A stretch of 64,000 nucleotides of DNA from JAOARY01 sp045345765 (GTDB lineage: Bacteria; Bacillota; Clostridia; Peptostreptococcales; Peptostreptococcaceae). This document shows, piece by piece, positions 36,560 to 46,661 of the stretch (positions within the stretch are counted from its first letter, which is position 1; each line of letters begins with the position of its first letter). Location: assembly GCA_045345765.1 (NCBI GenBank), contig CP148265.1, forward strand, positions 2,418,001 to 2,482,000. Direction: 5' to 3'. Made by a program: the position numbers and the translations under genes. The notes under the pieces were generated by a model that did not search any database, was not told the origin of the DNA, and was given only the letters and a program-made list of their open reading frames with translations.

Positions 36560-38296
36560 TTATATTTTAGATCTTTCTTTGTAATGAGTATGAAGATATT
36601 TATGTGCTATATGTCCATTAGCTTCTTTTAAGAATTCATCATAAATACGTTTTATTTGAGGATTTTTATGAGATTGTCTAATTTCATAGCCTTCATCTTC
36701 GTTGTATATAGCATTAGTTCTTAATTTTCTAACATCCGTATCCTCTAATGTTTGAGCATCTACAATTGGTTGACCCCCACCGTTTATACAACCACCAGGA
36801 CATGCCATTACCTCTATGAATTGATAATTCTTTTTGCCTGATATTATATCGTTCATAACTTTTCTAGCATTTGCAAGTCCACTTATTACAGCTGTTTGAA
36901 CAACTAATCCATTTGGTAATGTGATATTAGCTTCTTTAATACCTTTATCACCTCTTACAGGTGTAAAATTCATATCCTCTAAAGGTTTATCACTAGTAAG
37001 TTCAAATATTGTTCTAAGTGCTGCTTCTGCAACACCACCAGTAACACCAAATATAACTGATGCACCAGTAGATTCTCCAAATGGATTATCAAATTCACTA
37101 TCTTCTAAATTTTTAAAATCAATACCTTCTTCTTTTATAAGTTTAGCAAGTTCTCTAGTTGTTAGAACATAATCAACATCTTTAAGCTCGTCACAACTTA
37201 GTTCATTTCTATTTGCTTCGAATTTTTTTGCTGTACAAGGCATGATTGAAACTACAACTATTTTATTTGGATCAACATCTAATTTTTTTGCAAAATAAGA
37301 TTTTATAAGAGCACCTTCCATTTCATGTGGTGATTTACAAGTTGATAAATTATCTAGCATTTCAGGAAAATTGTGTTCAACAAATTTGACCCAACCAGGA
37401 CAGCAAGAAGTCATAAGAGGAAGATTTTTATTGTTTTCTAATCTATTAAGAAGTTCTGTTCCTTCTTCTATTATTGTTAAATCTGCTGCGAAATTAGTAT
37501 CAAAAACTTTATCAAAATTAAGTTTTTTAAGAGCGCTAGCCATTTTATAAGTCACACTAATACTTGGATCCATACCAAATTCTTCACCAAGACCTGCTCT
37601 TACGGCTGGTGCTGTTTGAACTACAACATATTTATTTTCATCATATAAACATTCTTTGACTATTTCTATAGAATCTTTTTCATACAAAGCTCCAACAGGA
37701 CAATTTGTTATACATTGCCCACAGTTAATGCATACACTATTTCCTATATTGACATCATAAGATGGTGATATTTTAGTATAAAAACCTCTATTAGAAAAAT
37801 CAATAGCTCCAACAGATTGTATTTCATTACATGTTTGAACACAGCGACCACATTTAATACATTTACTTGGATCTCTAACTATTGAGTCAGATGAAATATC
37901 AAGTTCGTAATCAATTGTTTCACCTTCAAATTCTATTTTATTTATATTTAATTTGGAAGCTAGATTTTGAAGTTCGCAATTTTCATTTCTTATACAAGTT
38001 GTACAATCTCTATTATGATCTGAAAGTAATAATTTTAATGCTGTTCTTCTAGCTTCCTTAGCTTTTTTGGAATTTGTAACTATATTCATTCCTGACTCAA
38101 CTTCTAACGAACATGAAGGAAGAAGTCTTCCATTTGCTTCAACTAAACATACTCTACAAGCACTACTACAATTAACATCTTTTAGGTAACATAAACTAGG
38201 TATATAAATATTTATTTCTTTACAAGCTTGAAGTACAGTTTTGTCTTTAGATACTTCAACTTCTTTACCATCTATAGTTAATTTAATTTTATCCAA
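36560..38296 (-). CDS. hndD: [FeFe]-hydrogenase catalytic subunit (HndD type)
   Basis: The ~578-residue protein has an N-terminal [2Fe-2S] domain (CSSACRVCLVE), a His-Cys3 cluster segment (HNRDCTTCIRNENC), two [4Fe-4S] motifs (CIKCGRCVQTC, CINCGQCITNCP), and the H-cluster domain with TSCCPGW, MPCTAKKFE and MACPGGCINGGGQP. It reduces protons to H2 or the reverse. A TTG start at 38296 fits AAAGGGGTGA 6 bases upstream; the longer GTG at 38305 overlaps that site. Last gene of the four-gene hydrogenase operon. Confidence 0.95.
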   Translation of the reverse strand: MDKIKLTIDGKEVEVSKDKTVLQACKEINIYIPSLCYLKDVNCSSACRVCLVEANGRLLPSCSLEVESGMNIVTNSKKAKEARRTALKLLLSDHNRDCTTCIRNENCELQNLASKLNINKIEFEGETIDYELDISSDSIVRDPSKCIKCGRCVQTCNEIQSVGAIDFSNRGFYTKISPSYDVNIGNSVCINCGQCITNCPVGALYEKDSIEIVKECLYDENKYVVVQTAPAVRAGLGEEFGMDPSISVTYKMASALKKLNFDKVFDTNFAADLTIIEEGTELLNRLENNKNLPLMTSCCPGWVKFVEHNFPEMLDNLSTCKSPHEMEGALIKSYFAKKLDVDPNKIVVVSIMPCTAKKFEANRNELSCDELKDVDYVLTTRELAKLIKEEGIDFKNLEDSEFDNPFGESTGASVIFGVTGGVAEAALRTIFELTSDKPLEDMNFTPVRGDKGIKEANITLPNGLVVQTAVISGLANARKVMNDIISGKKNYQFIEVMACPGGCINGGGQPIVDAQTLEDTDVRKLRTNAIYNEDEGYEIRQSHKNPQIKRIYDEFLKEANGHIAHKYLHTHYKERSKI

Positions 38297-38309
38297 TATA
38301 TTCACCCCT

Positions 38310-40100
38310 TTAATCTTTTATGATTGCATCAAATGGACAGACTTCAATACACATACCACATCTAGTACAAAGATCAGGGTCGATAGTATGAAGTTCTCCT
38401 ATATGACCTTTAATGGCATCGAAGTTACAATTACGAGTACACATACCGCATTTTTGACATTTATCCTCAATAATTTTGTAAACCACAAGTTTAGAACATG
38501 ATTTAGCAGGACATTTTTTATCCTCTACATGAGATTTATATTCATTCATAAAATAATTAAGAGTTGAAAGTATAGGATTTGGAGCTGTTTTTCCAAGTCC
38601 GCATAAAGACCCTTCTTTAACCTGTTTTGATAATTCTTCTAATACTTTTAAATCATTTAAAGTAGCACGTCCTTGTGTTATTTTCTCTAATATTTCCAAT
38701 AATCTTTTAGTTCCTATTCTACAGAAACTACATTTTCCGCAAGATTCATCTCTTGTAAAGTCCAAAAAGAATCTAGCTACATCGACCATACAAGTATCTT
38801 CGTCCATTACTATCATTCCACCAGAACCCATCATAGAACCTAAGTCTATTAAGTTTTTATAATCTATTTTGATATCAATATATTCTTTTGGAATACATCC
38901 ACCAGAAGGACCTCCAGTTTGAACAGCTTTGAATTCTTTTCCATTTGGAATGCCTCCACCTATTTTATAGATTACATCTCTTAATTTTGTACCCATTGGA
39001 ATTTCTATAAGTCCTGTATTTTTTATTTTTCCACCAAGTGCAAATACTTTTGTACCTGGACTATCTTTAGTACCTATTTTGGTAAACCACTCATGTCCTT
39101 TTAGAATAATTTGAGGCACATTCGCAAGAGTTTCAACATTATTTATTATTGTTGGTTTATCAAAAAGCCCTTTGCTTGCAGGAAATGGTGGTTTTGTAAC
39201 TGGCATTCCTCTTTTACTTTCGATGGATTTTATAAGTGCTGTTTCTTCACCACAAACAAATGCTCCAGCACCAAGTCTAACCTCGATATCAAAGTCAAAA
39301 CCAGATTCAAATATATTCTTACCTAATAAACCATATTTTTTTGATTCGTCAATTGCTATATTAAGTCTTTTTATAGCCAAAGGATATTCTGCTCTTATGT
39401 ATACATATCCTTTGTTAGCACCGATTGCATAACCACCAATTGTCATAGCTTCCAATATACTATGAGGATCCCCCTCTAATACAGATCTATCCATAAATGC
39501 ACCTGGGTCACCTTCATCTGCATTACATATAAAATATTTTTGATCAGCTTCATTTTTATAAGCAAATTCCCACTTAAGACCTGTTGGAAATCCACCACCA
39601 CCACGACCTTTTAAATTAGATTTTTTAAGTTCTTCTATTATTTGTAAAGGTTGTTTTTGTAATGCATTATAAAGTCCCTTATATCCATCCATTGCAATAT
39701 ATTCTTCTATATTTTCAGGATCAATTATTCCGCAGTTTTTTAGAACTATTCTTTCTTGATTTTTATAAAGTGTTGTATTTTCAACATTTTTAATTCTTCC
39801 ATCGTTTTCTTTTGGTTGATATAATAATCTTTGTAAAGGTTTATCTTCTATAAAATGAGATTTTACAAGTTCTTCAATATCTTCTGGCTGTACTTTTTGA
39901 TATAAGATTCCATTTGGATAAACTATTATTGCAGGGCTTAAATCACAAAGACCTAAACAGCCTGTTTGAACAACTTCAACTTCTTCATTTAGATTGTATC
40001 TTTTTATATATTGTTTTAATAATCTTGTAATTTTTTTAGATTCATTATTTTTGCATGCTTCGCCATTACAGACTAATAATTGAAAATTATAAAAATCCAT
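38310..40100 (-). CDS. hndC: NAD(P)H-binding flavoprotein subunit (HndC/NuoF)
   Basis: This 596-residue subunit has a thioredoxin-like [2Fe-2S] domain at the N-terminus (CNGEACKNN, GCLGLC), the NuoF FMN/NADH site (GRGGGGFPTGLKWEF near 165, GAGAYVCGEE-like GAGAFVCGEETAL near 280), an SLBB segment, the ESCGKCSFCRIGT cluster, and two C-terminal [4Fe-4S] motifs (CQKCGMCTRNC, CTRCGMCIEVCP). It oxidises or reduces NAD(P)(H) and passes electrons to the hydrogenase subunit. AGGAGG precedes the ATG; 13 bp separate it from hndD. Confidence 0.95.
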   Translation of the reverse strand: MDFYNFQLLVCNGEACKNNESKKITRLLKQYIKRYNLNEEVEVVQTGCLGLCDLSPAIIVYPNGILYQKVQPEDIEELVKSHFIEDKPLQRLLYQPKENDGRIKNVENTTLYKNQERIVLKNCGIIDPENIEEYIAMDGYKGLYNALQKQPLQIIEELKKSNLKGRGGGGFPTGLKWEFAYKNEADQKYFICNADEGDPGAFMDRSVLEGDPHSILEAMTIGGYAIGANKGYVYIRAEYPLAIKRLNIAIDESKKYGLLGKNIFESGFDFDIEVRLGAGAFVCGEETALIKSIESKRGMPVTKPPFPASKGLFDKPTIINNVETLANVPQIILKGHEWFTKIGTKDSPGTKVFALGGKIKNTGLIEIPMGTKLRDVIYKIGGGIPNGKEFKAVQTGGPSGGCIPKEYIDIKIDYKNLIDLGSMMGSGGMIVMDEDTCMVDVARFFLDFTRDESCGKCSFCRIGTKRLLEILEKITQGRATLNDLKVLEELSKQVKEGSLCGLGKTAPNPILSTLNYFMNEYKSHVEDKKCPAKSCSKLVVYKIIEDKCQKCGMCTRNCNFDAIKGHIGELHTIDPDLCTRCGMCIEVCPFDAIIKD

Positions 40101-40111
40101 TATAAAACCTC

Positions 40112-40504
40112 CTATTTAATTATTAGATAATCGTTTAGTACTTGACCATTTGCTACGTGGATTGTAAACTCTTCTAACACTTCACCTTTTACAATATGGC
40201 TAAGTAATACACGCTTCATTTTATGTGGTGTCATTTTTACGTAAGTTGTTCTTTTGAATTTTTCATCAAAAATTTCTATTATGGGTTCTAATTGACACAT
40301 TCCTATACAACCAACCTTTGTTACATTTACATTTTTTAGACCCATTTTATCAACATCTCTTTTTAAAGAATAGTATAAAGAATCTGCACCTGCTGCTATT
40401 CCACATGTAGCCATTCCAATATTTATTCTTATATTTTCTTTTCCATTTATTTTATTTTCATTTTCAGATTTTATTTTTTCTAAATCTTTTAAATTTTTAA
40501 TCAT
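40112..40504 (-). CDS. hndB: Small [2Fe-2S] ferredoxin-like hydrogenase subunit (HndB)
   Basis: The 130-residue protein has the thioredoxin-like ferredoxin pattern with cysteines in MATCGIAAGADS and KVGCIGMCQLEP, as in HndB. It belongs to the electron-transfer arm of the bifurcating hydrogenase. The ATG at 40504 is preferred: GGAAGGAG lies about 11 bases upstream. A longer TTG start at 40525 would overlap that site. Confidence 0.88.
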   Translation of the reverse strand: MIKNLKDLEKIKSENENKINGKENIRINIGMATCGIAAGADSLYYSLKRDVDKMGLKNVNVTKVGCIGMCQLEPIIEIFDEKFKRTTYVKMTPHKMKRVLLSHIVKGEVLEEFTIHVANGQVLNDYLIIK

Positions 40505-40530
40505 TTTATTATAGACTCCTTCCAATAATA

Positions 40531-41025
40531 TTATCTGTATTCACTAAGTATTCTTATAACATCATTTGGATGTACTTTTGCATAAACTTTATCATCTATC
40601 ATAAGTGCTGGAGCAAGACCACAACTACCAATACATCTAGCTGTTTCTAATGTGAATATCATATCAGAAGTAGTTTCTCCTACATGTACATTAAGTTCTT
40701 TACAAAGTTTATCTACTATATTTTGAGCCCCTTTTACATAGCAGGCTGTTCCCATACAAACACTTATTGTATATTTTCCTTTAGGTTTAAGTGAAAATCT
40801 AGTGTAGAATGTAGCAACTCCGTAGATATTTGCCATTGGAATTTCTAAATATTTAGAAACTATTTCTAATGCATTTTTAGGAAGATAGTTATATCTATCT
40901 TGGATTGCATGAAGGATTGGTATTAGATTGTCTTTATTAGAATTATTTTGATCTATTAGTTCTAATACTTCTTCTTCTTTTAAATCTTTTTTTATTAGAT
41001 TTTCATGATTCAACTCTGTTTGCAA
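40531..41025 (-). CDS. hndA: NuoE-like [2Fe-2S] subunit of hydrogenase (HndA)
   Basis: The 164-residue protein has an N-terminal helical part and a thioredoxin-like [2Fe-2S] domain with CMGTACYVKG and ARCIGSCGLAPA supplying four cysteines. It is the first gene of the hydrogenase operon. A TTG start at 41025 is preferred because AAAGGAG lies 9 bases upstream; the TTG at 41034 would overlap it. All four subunits of the trimeric/tetrameric NAD-dependent hydrogenase are present in order. Confidence 0.92.
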   Translation of the reverse strand: MQTELNHENLIKKDLKEEEVLELIDQNNSNKDNLIPILHAIQDRYNYLPKNALEIVSKYLEIPMANIYGVATFYTRFSLKPKGKYTISVCMGTACYVKGAQNIVDKLCKELNVHVGETTSDMIFTLETARCIGSCGLAPALMIDDKVYAKVHPNDVIRILSEYR

Positions 41026-41137
41026 AGATATCAACTCCTTTATATTTAAATGTATTTATAACACTATTAGTATTTCTACCCGTACAAGCAAATTATAAAA
41101 TAGTAATAATTATTCATAAAAATAGTTTTTTTAGGAC

Positions 41138-41188
41138 ATAAAAAAATACTCTAAATAAATAGAATATAAATATAGAGTATTTTTGTAA
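41138..41188 (-). terminator. Terminator after EAL-kinase gene
   Basis: On the minus strand AAAAATACTCTA (41184-41173) pairs with TAGAGTATTTTTTT (41153-41140), ending in seven T. Confidence 0.85.
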
Positions 41189-41199
41189 ACTTATTTAAA

Positions 41200-44100
41200 T
41201 TAAATTTTATTTGTATTTATTTTGTTATTTATCTTTATTTCTATAGTAAATTCAGTTCCTAGATTTTGAGTTGAAGAACACTCTATTTTCCCGCCAAAAT
41301 CTTTCTCTATTATTTCTTTTATTATAGATAGTCCAAGACCAGTTCCGATTCCTTGAGGTTTTGTTGTAAAAAGTGGTTTAAATATATTTTTTAATATATT
41401 TTCAGAAATTCCAATTCCATCATCTTTAAAATTAATAATATAAAAATTTTTAATTTTGTGAATAGAAATTTTAATAAGTCCCATTTTATCAGTTTTTGAA
41501 TATTTTTCTTTTATTGAATAGGTCGAATTTATTATTAAGTTCATAAAAATTTGCTTTAATTTAGATTTAATACCGGTAATTTCATAATCAATATTATTGT
41601 CATATATAAATTCTATATTACTATAATATTTATATTCATTTTTAGATATATATAGTATGTTTTTAATCACTTCAATTAAATCGAAAGTTTCTAATTCTGA
41701 AGTATCTATTTTGTGCACATATCCTTTTAATTCTTTAACTAATCCTTCGATTCTTGCGATACCATCATCTATATCATTAATAGCATCATTTAATTCAAAC
41801 AAATCATCTTTTGAAATATTATTTAGTTTATTTATTTTTTTATCGATATACATGAAGTTTGTTTTTATATATGTCAAGGGGCTATTGATTTCATGAACTA
41901 AACCACTTGTTAAAATTCCAAGTGATGCTATTTTATCTTGTTCAAATAATTTGTATTTTAAGCCTTTATTTATATCTGTAAGTTTTTTTTCATTTGTAAT
42001 ATCTGTTTGAATAGCAATATAACCGATTATTTTATTGTGTTCTTTTATAGGGTATATTGTTGCATCACACCAATAATAATCATTATTTTTCTTTTTATTA
42101 TGAAAAACACCATTCCATTTTTTACCTGTATTTATGGTTTGCCATAAATTTCTATAAAATTCATTGTTTTGTTCATTTGAGGATAGTGTATCTACTTTTT
42201 TACCTAAGATTTCATTAGAATCATAGCCTGAAATTTCACAAAATTTTCGATTCACATATTCAATATTGCCATATAAATCTGTTATTATGATTATTGACTC
42301 GCTATTATTTATTGCATGGTCTAATTTGAGTAATTTTTTGTTTATTTCTAATTCTTTTGTTCTATCATTGATAATACATATATAGAAATAAGTATTGTCA
42401 ATTGAATTAAGGATGGATTTTATTTGCCAATTACAATAAATTATATTATTTTTATCATCAATATTAAACATAGAATTTTGTGCGATTTCAAATTTTTGAG
42501 CAGATTTAAATAAATTGTGCATAATTGTTTTTGAATTATGAGTTTTTATTAATTTAAATATATTTGAGTTCAAAGCTTTAGTTTTGTCTATACCAAAAAT
42601 TTTAGAACAGGATTTATTCCAATCTCTTATTAAAAATGAATTGTTTAGCAAAATCATACCTGAAGGAGCTTCGTAAAATGCTTGTAAATGAATTTTTCTG
42701 AGTGAAAAAAGTTCGTTTTCTATTTCGTGATCATTATCCATAAATTCTAAATATAATTTAAAACATTCATGTATTAAATCTTTTTTTATAGAACAGTAGG
42801 CCATTTTTGGATTTTTATCAAAATCCTGTATATTTACTAGTATAGTTTCAGTCATATTATGTGTATTTGATTTGGTTTTTAAATTGATAAAAATATCAAA
42901 TAAATCTATTGGTATTAAGTCAAATATATTAATTGTTTTAAAGTTTTCTAAATCATATTTTAAATATTTAGCCAATTGTATATTAGGACTAATTATATTA
43001 AAATCTTCATCAAAGTCTTGTATGAAAAGATTTTCTTTTTTATATAAATTTGTTTTTGTTATTTTATCTTCTTTTAATTTTGAAAGTATGGATTTAATTT
43101 GTTTGTCTGCTTCATTTTTTAAAGATTTAAGACTAGAAGGTCTATTAAATACATATCCTTGAATATTATTTATTCCAAGTGAATGTAAGTATTGTAATTC
43201 ATCTAATGACTCAACTCCTTCGCAAATATATTCTATATTTAAATTCTTACACATACTTATTATACTTTTTATTATCATTATCGAATCTATATTTTCATAA
43301 ATATTTCTAGCAAAAACACGATCTATTTTTATAAGGTCTATATCAAGTAATTTTATTTGAGTAAAGCAGGCGTAACCAGTACCAAAATCATCTAAAGCAA
43401 ATTTAAATCCATGTTTTTTCAAAATTTTAATATTATCTATGAATATATTATTCATGGAGTATTCTGTAATTTCAAAAAAAATATCATTCCTATCTATATT
43501 TTTTGAAAAATCTAATATATATTCAATATTTTTTTTAATAGATAATGTATGTGGGGATATATTTATATGAATTTTTAAATTAGTAAATAAATCTGGATTA
43601 GATAATATATAATCAAATGTATTTTTAATAACCCATAAATCAATATCTATTATAAGTCTATTTTTTTCAGCAATAGGAATAAATTCAGCAGGGCTTATAA
43701 ATCCATATTTAGGATGAATCCATCTGAGTAGTATTTCTATTGTATCAACTTTTTTTGTTTTTAGATTAACTATTTTTTGAAAATATAATTCAAATTCATC
43801 GTTTGAAATGGCTGATTTCAAATGATTTTCAATATTCATTTTATTTATATAATTTATATTTTCATCTTCATATAATATATTGTTATATACTAATTCATCA
43901 AAATTTTGAGCAATAAGATTGATTTTTTCGACTGTTTTTAGGTTGATTTTTTCTTTTTTAGATACAGCAATATTGAATTTAGGATTATATCTATTATAAT
44001 TACAAATTTGATTACAAGAGCATGATGTGGTTAATTTATTTATCAATATTTGTACATTTTTAAAATCTGCATTGATATATAAGTATATATTGTTTTTTGA

Positions 44101-44937
44101 TTTTAATATTTTATATTTTTGATTTTTTAATAAAGTATTTATATTATTTATTGTGCAATTTTTAATTTGGTCAAAAATCGTTTGAGAATCTGTATTTATA
44201 TAAATTTTTAGATAAACTAAAAAGCCAGATTCTAAAATTTGCAAAAAGTCATTATTTTTATTTATATAATCTAAATTATCTTCACTTTTATTAAAGCTTT
44301 TTATTTTATTAATTTTAATTAATTTCAAATCAACATTATCATAATTGGTTTCTATAAAATCTATTTTTAAAAATAATATTTTTAAACTGGTCAAGTTTTT
44401 TATCATTAGAGTATTTTGATTTTGTATTTCAAATGATATATTATTCTTATTTAAATGATTGTATTTCAAAATTTCTTCGAATTTTTTATTATAATAATGT
44501 AATTTGTTAGACTTATCTAATACAATCAATGTATCTTTTGCATATTCAAATAAAAATTCAATATTTAAATTTTTTTTAGGAATGGATTTACTATCATCAA
44601 CAATTAACAAAATATAATTTTTATCATTGATATTAAATTCAAAAAAACGTAAATCAACAAGTTTGATGGTATTATTTTTGAATCGTTGTTTTAGTTGAAA
44701 GTATTTAGTGTTTTGATTAATATAATGTGAAAAATTACATTCTTGATAGATATTAATTAAATCTAAGGGCATGTATGTAAATTCATCATAACTATAACCA
44801 TAGAATTCCATAGCTGATTTATTGGCATCAATTATATATTCATTTTTTTTATCTATGACAAGCATAGGAAATGGATTTTGAGAAATAAATGTTTGATAGC
44901 TTAATTCATCTTTAATATTATTTTTAAATGAAGACAT
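41200..44937 (-). CDS. PAS/degenerate GGDEF/EAL/PAS/histidine kinase fusion
   Basis: The 1245-residue protein has no clear membrane helix. Order: PAS (about 10-110), a second PAS (about 120-215), a degenerate GGDEF-like region without the GGDEF motif (about 225-355), EAL (about 370-610), two or three PAS domains (about 640-990), then HisKA with GLVHEINSPLTYI (His near 1014) and an HATPase with INSTYSI, KDDGIGI and GTGLGLSI. EAL catalytic residues look intact: EILLRW, NISP, FEITEYSMNN, DDFGTG, KIDR, CEGVES, QGYVFNRP. It could both hydrolyse cyclic di-GMP and phosphorylate. Start lacks a strong ribosome site. Confidence 0.88.
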   Translation of the reverse strand: MSSFKNNIKDELSYQTFISQNPFPMLVIDKKNEYIIDANKSAMEFYGYSYDEFTYMPLDLINIYQECNFSHYINQNTKYFQLKQRFKNNTIKLVDLRFFEFNINDKNYILLIVDDSKSIPKKNLNIEFLFEYAKDTLIVLDKSNKLHYYNKKFEEILKYNHLNKNNISFEIQNQNTLMIKNLTSLKILFLKIDFIETNYDNVDLKLIKINKIKSFNKSEDNLDYINKNNDFLQILESGFLVYLKIYINTDSQTIFDQIKNCTINNINTLLKNQKYKILKSKNNIYLYINADFKNVQILINKLTTSCSCNQICNYNRYNPKFNIAVSKKEKINLKTVEKINLIAQNFDELVYNNILYEDENINYINKMNIENHLKSAISNDEFELYFQKIVNLKTKKVDTIEILLRWIHPKYGFISPAEFIPIAEKNRLIIDIDLWVIKNTFDYILSNPDLFTNLKIHINISPHTLSIKKNIEYILDFSKNIDRNDIFFEITEYSMNNIFIDNIKILKKHGFKFALDDFGTGYACFTQIKLLDIDLIKIDRVFARNIYENIDSIMIIKSIISMCKNLNIEYICEGVESLDELQYLHSLGINNIQGYVFNRPSSLKSLKNEADKQIKSILSKLKEDKITKTNLYKKENLFIQDFDEDFNIISPNIQLAKYLKYDLENFKTINIFDLIPIDLFDIFINLKTKSNTHNMTETILVNIQDFDKNPKMAYCSIKKDLIHECFKLYLEFMDNDHEIENELFSLRKIHLQAFYEAPSGMILLNNSFLIRDWNKSCSKIFGIDKTKALNSNIFKLIKTHNSKTIMHNLFKSAQKFEIAQNSMFNIDDKNNIIYCNWQIKSILNSIDNTYFYICIINDRTKELEINKKLLKLDHAINNSESIIIITDLYGNIEYVNRKFCEISGYDSNEILGKKVDTLSSNEQNNEFYRNLWQTINTGKKWNGVFHNKKKNNDYYWCDATIYPIKEHNKIIGYIAIQTDITNEKKLTDINKGLKYKLFEQDKIASLGILTSGLVHEINSPLTYIKTNFMYIDKKINKLNNISKDDLFELNDAINDIDDGIARIEGLVKELKGYVHKIDTSELETFDLIEVIKNILYISKNEYKYYSNIEFIYDNNIDYEITGIKSKLKQIFMNLIINSTYSIKEKYSKTDKMGLIKISIHKIKNFYIINFKDDGIGISENILKNIFKPLFTTKPQGIGTGLGLSIIKEIIEKDFGGKIECSSTQNLGTEFTIEIKINNKINTNKI

Positions 44938-44961
44938 ATAATCACATCCTAAATTTAAGTT

Positions 44962-45015
44962 TATAAAAAAAAGATACCCATAAATAATAGTAAATATTTA
45001 TAGATATCTTTTTCT
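44962..45015 (-). terminator. Terminator after the smaller PAS kinase
   Basis: On the minus strand AAAAAGATATC and ATAAAT pair with ATTTATGGGTATCTTTTT, followed by T. It separates the two kinase genes into different transcripts. Confidence 0.8.
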
Positions 45016-45019
45016 TATT

Positions 45020-46192
45020 TTAATTATTTATCTTAATTGAGAATTTAAATTCTGTGCCTAAATTTTCTTGAGAATTACATTCGATTTTTCCATTGTAATT
45101 TTGTTCTACTATTTTTTTAACTATAGATAGACCTAATCCTGTACCAATACCTTTCTTTTTTGTAGTGAATAATGGACTAAATATATTTGGAATTATATTT
45201 TTGGGAATTCCAATTCCATCATCTTTAAAATTAATTATATAGAATTCTGCGAGTTTTATAATACTTATACTTATTAATCCCATAGTATTTTCATCTTTGT
45301 GTTTTTTTCTGATTGCATGTGATGAATTGATTATTAAATTTGTAAAAACTTGTTTTAATTTTGATTGAGAACCTATAATTTCATGTTTGATTGAACGGTC
45401 ATAATGCAGTTCTACATTACCGTGATATTTATATTCGTTTTTGGTTATATATAGGATGTTATTTAGAATATCTATTAAATCAAACTCTTCAATAGTAGAA
45501 TCATCTTTCATATCATATATATAATTTTTTAACTCTTTTATTAAATTTTCTATACTATGGATACCCTCGTTTATATCTTTTATCACATCTTTACAGTCAT
45601 TAACATCATAGACTGAGATATTTTCAAATTGATTAATTTTTTTGTCTAAATACTCAGCATTACATTTAATGAAGCTTAGCGGTGTATGTATTTCATGTAT
45701 AAGACCAGAAGTTAAAAGTCCAAGAGAAGCGATTTTATCTTGTTCACTTAATTGATATTTTAAATCATTATTAATATCTATTAATTTTTTTTCTTCAGTC
45801 ATATCTGTTTCTATTGATATAAATCCTATTAATTTATTATTTTCTTTTATAGGATAAACATTAGAATTACACCAATAATAATCTCCGTTTTTTTTTCTGC
45901 TATGCAAAGATCCGTTCCATTTATCTCCATTTTGTATTGTTTCCCAAAAATTTCTGTAAAAATCAAGATTTTGTTTTTGGGAAGAAAGTGTTTGTACACC
46001 TTTGCCTATAATTTCTTCTTTTTTGTACAAAGTGATTTCTTCGAATTTTTTGTTTACGTATTTAACATATCCATTAACATCTGTTATTATAATTATTGAT
46101 TCGCTGTGTTCAAATGCTTTTTCTATATTTAATTGTATTTCATTATCAAAAGATTTTTTGTTTTCATAGATTGAATTTATACATGTTTTCAT
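45020..46192 (-). CDS. PAS sensor histidine kinase, paralog of the EAL fusion
   Basis: The 390-residue soluble kinase has one PAS domain (about 22-130, with ITDVNGYVKYVNKKFEEIT), HisKA with SGLIHEIHTPLSFI (His near 175), and an HATPase domain (INSSHAI, KDDGIGI, GKGTGLGLSI). Its whole length matches the C-terminal ~380 residues of the EAL fusion next to it, showing tandem duplication. GGGGGG precedes the ATG. No response regulator is adjacent. Confidence 0.9.
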   Translation of the reverse strand: MKTCINSIYENKKSFDNEIQLNIEKAFEHSESIIIITDVNGYVKYVNKKFEEITLYKKEEIIGKGVQTLSSQKQNLDFYRNFWETIQNGDKWNGSLHSRKKNGDYYWCNSNVYPIKENNKLIGFISIETDMTEEKKLIDINNDLKYQLSEQDKIASLGLLTSGLIHEIHTPLSFIKCNAEYLDKKINQFENISVYDVNDCKDVIKDINEGIHSIENLIKELKNYIYDMKDDSTIEEFDLIDILNNILYITKNEYKYHGNVELHYDRSIKHEIIGSQSKLKQVFTNLIINSSHAIRKKHKDENTMGLISISIIKLAEFYIINFKDDGIGIPKNIIPNIFSPLFTTKKKGIGTGLGLSIVKKIVEQNYNGKIECNSQENLGTEFKFSIKINN

Positions 46193-46307
46193 TTTAATTG
46201 CCCCCCCTTGATTAATAGATTTACTTAATTATGTAATAATGTATTATATATACCCTTTTAAAATCTATTATTGCATAATAATTTAGAGCAAATATAAAAA
46301 ATTAATT

Positions 46308-46433
46308 ATGATATTTCTTGCATCTGAGTTTGAATATGATAGACATTGCAAATTGAAAGATGAAGAGAGGTTTTTTGGGATATTAGATTGGATAAAACAA
46401 AATGAACAAAAAGCACAGGTGAATAATAAATAG
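46308..46433 (+). CDS. Short ORF, possibly a gene remnant (41 residues)
   Basis: An open frame from ATG 46308 to TAG 46433 has non-repetitive, protein-like composition (FEYDRHCKLKDEERFFGILDW then IKQNEQ). No ribosome binding site precedes it. It could be the 3' remnant of a lost gene or a small protein. Not recognised. Confidence 0.3.
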   Translation: MIFLASEFEYDRHCKLKDEERFFGILDWIKQNEQKAQVNNK

Positions 46434-46461
46434 AATAATAAAATATATAAGCAATAAGTAG

Positions 46462-46568
46462 AATAAAAGAGGCTATAACATTAAGAAAAATACTGCAATA
46501 TATTAAGATTTAAAATTTTAAAAATAATATATTGAATGTAAATTGCTTAGTTTAAAAGCCTCTTTTAT
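46462..46568. repeat. Palindromic repeat family, copy 4
   Basis: AATAAAAGAGGCT (from 46463) pairs perfectly with AGCCTCTTTTATT (to about 46569). The inner AACATTAAGAAAAATACTGC and ATATATT segments match the family core weakly. It lies downstream of speB and acts as a likely terminator. Confidence 0.7.
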
Positions 46569-46661
46569 TAAAGTAAGTAGTAAGTATATAGGTATTAAAA
46601 ACTTCATTTTAACATATAGATGTATACAACTAACGGTACTATAAAGTTTTTAAAATAAAAA

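Noticed and set aside
36310..36560. A/T-rich direct repeats (AAGTTTAAATATTA) near 36525-36555 as an origin or CRISPR
   Set aside because: Units are short, AT-only and adjacent without spacers; ordinary low-complexity DNA.
36921..37172. Antisense ORF inside the hydrogenase gene
   Set aside because: It overlaps conserved H-cluster coding sequence and has no ribosome site.
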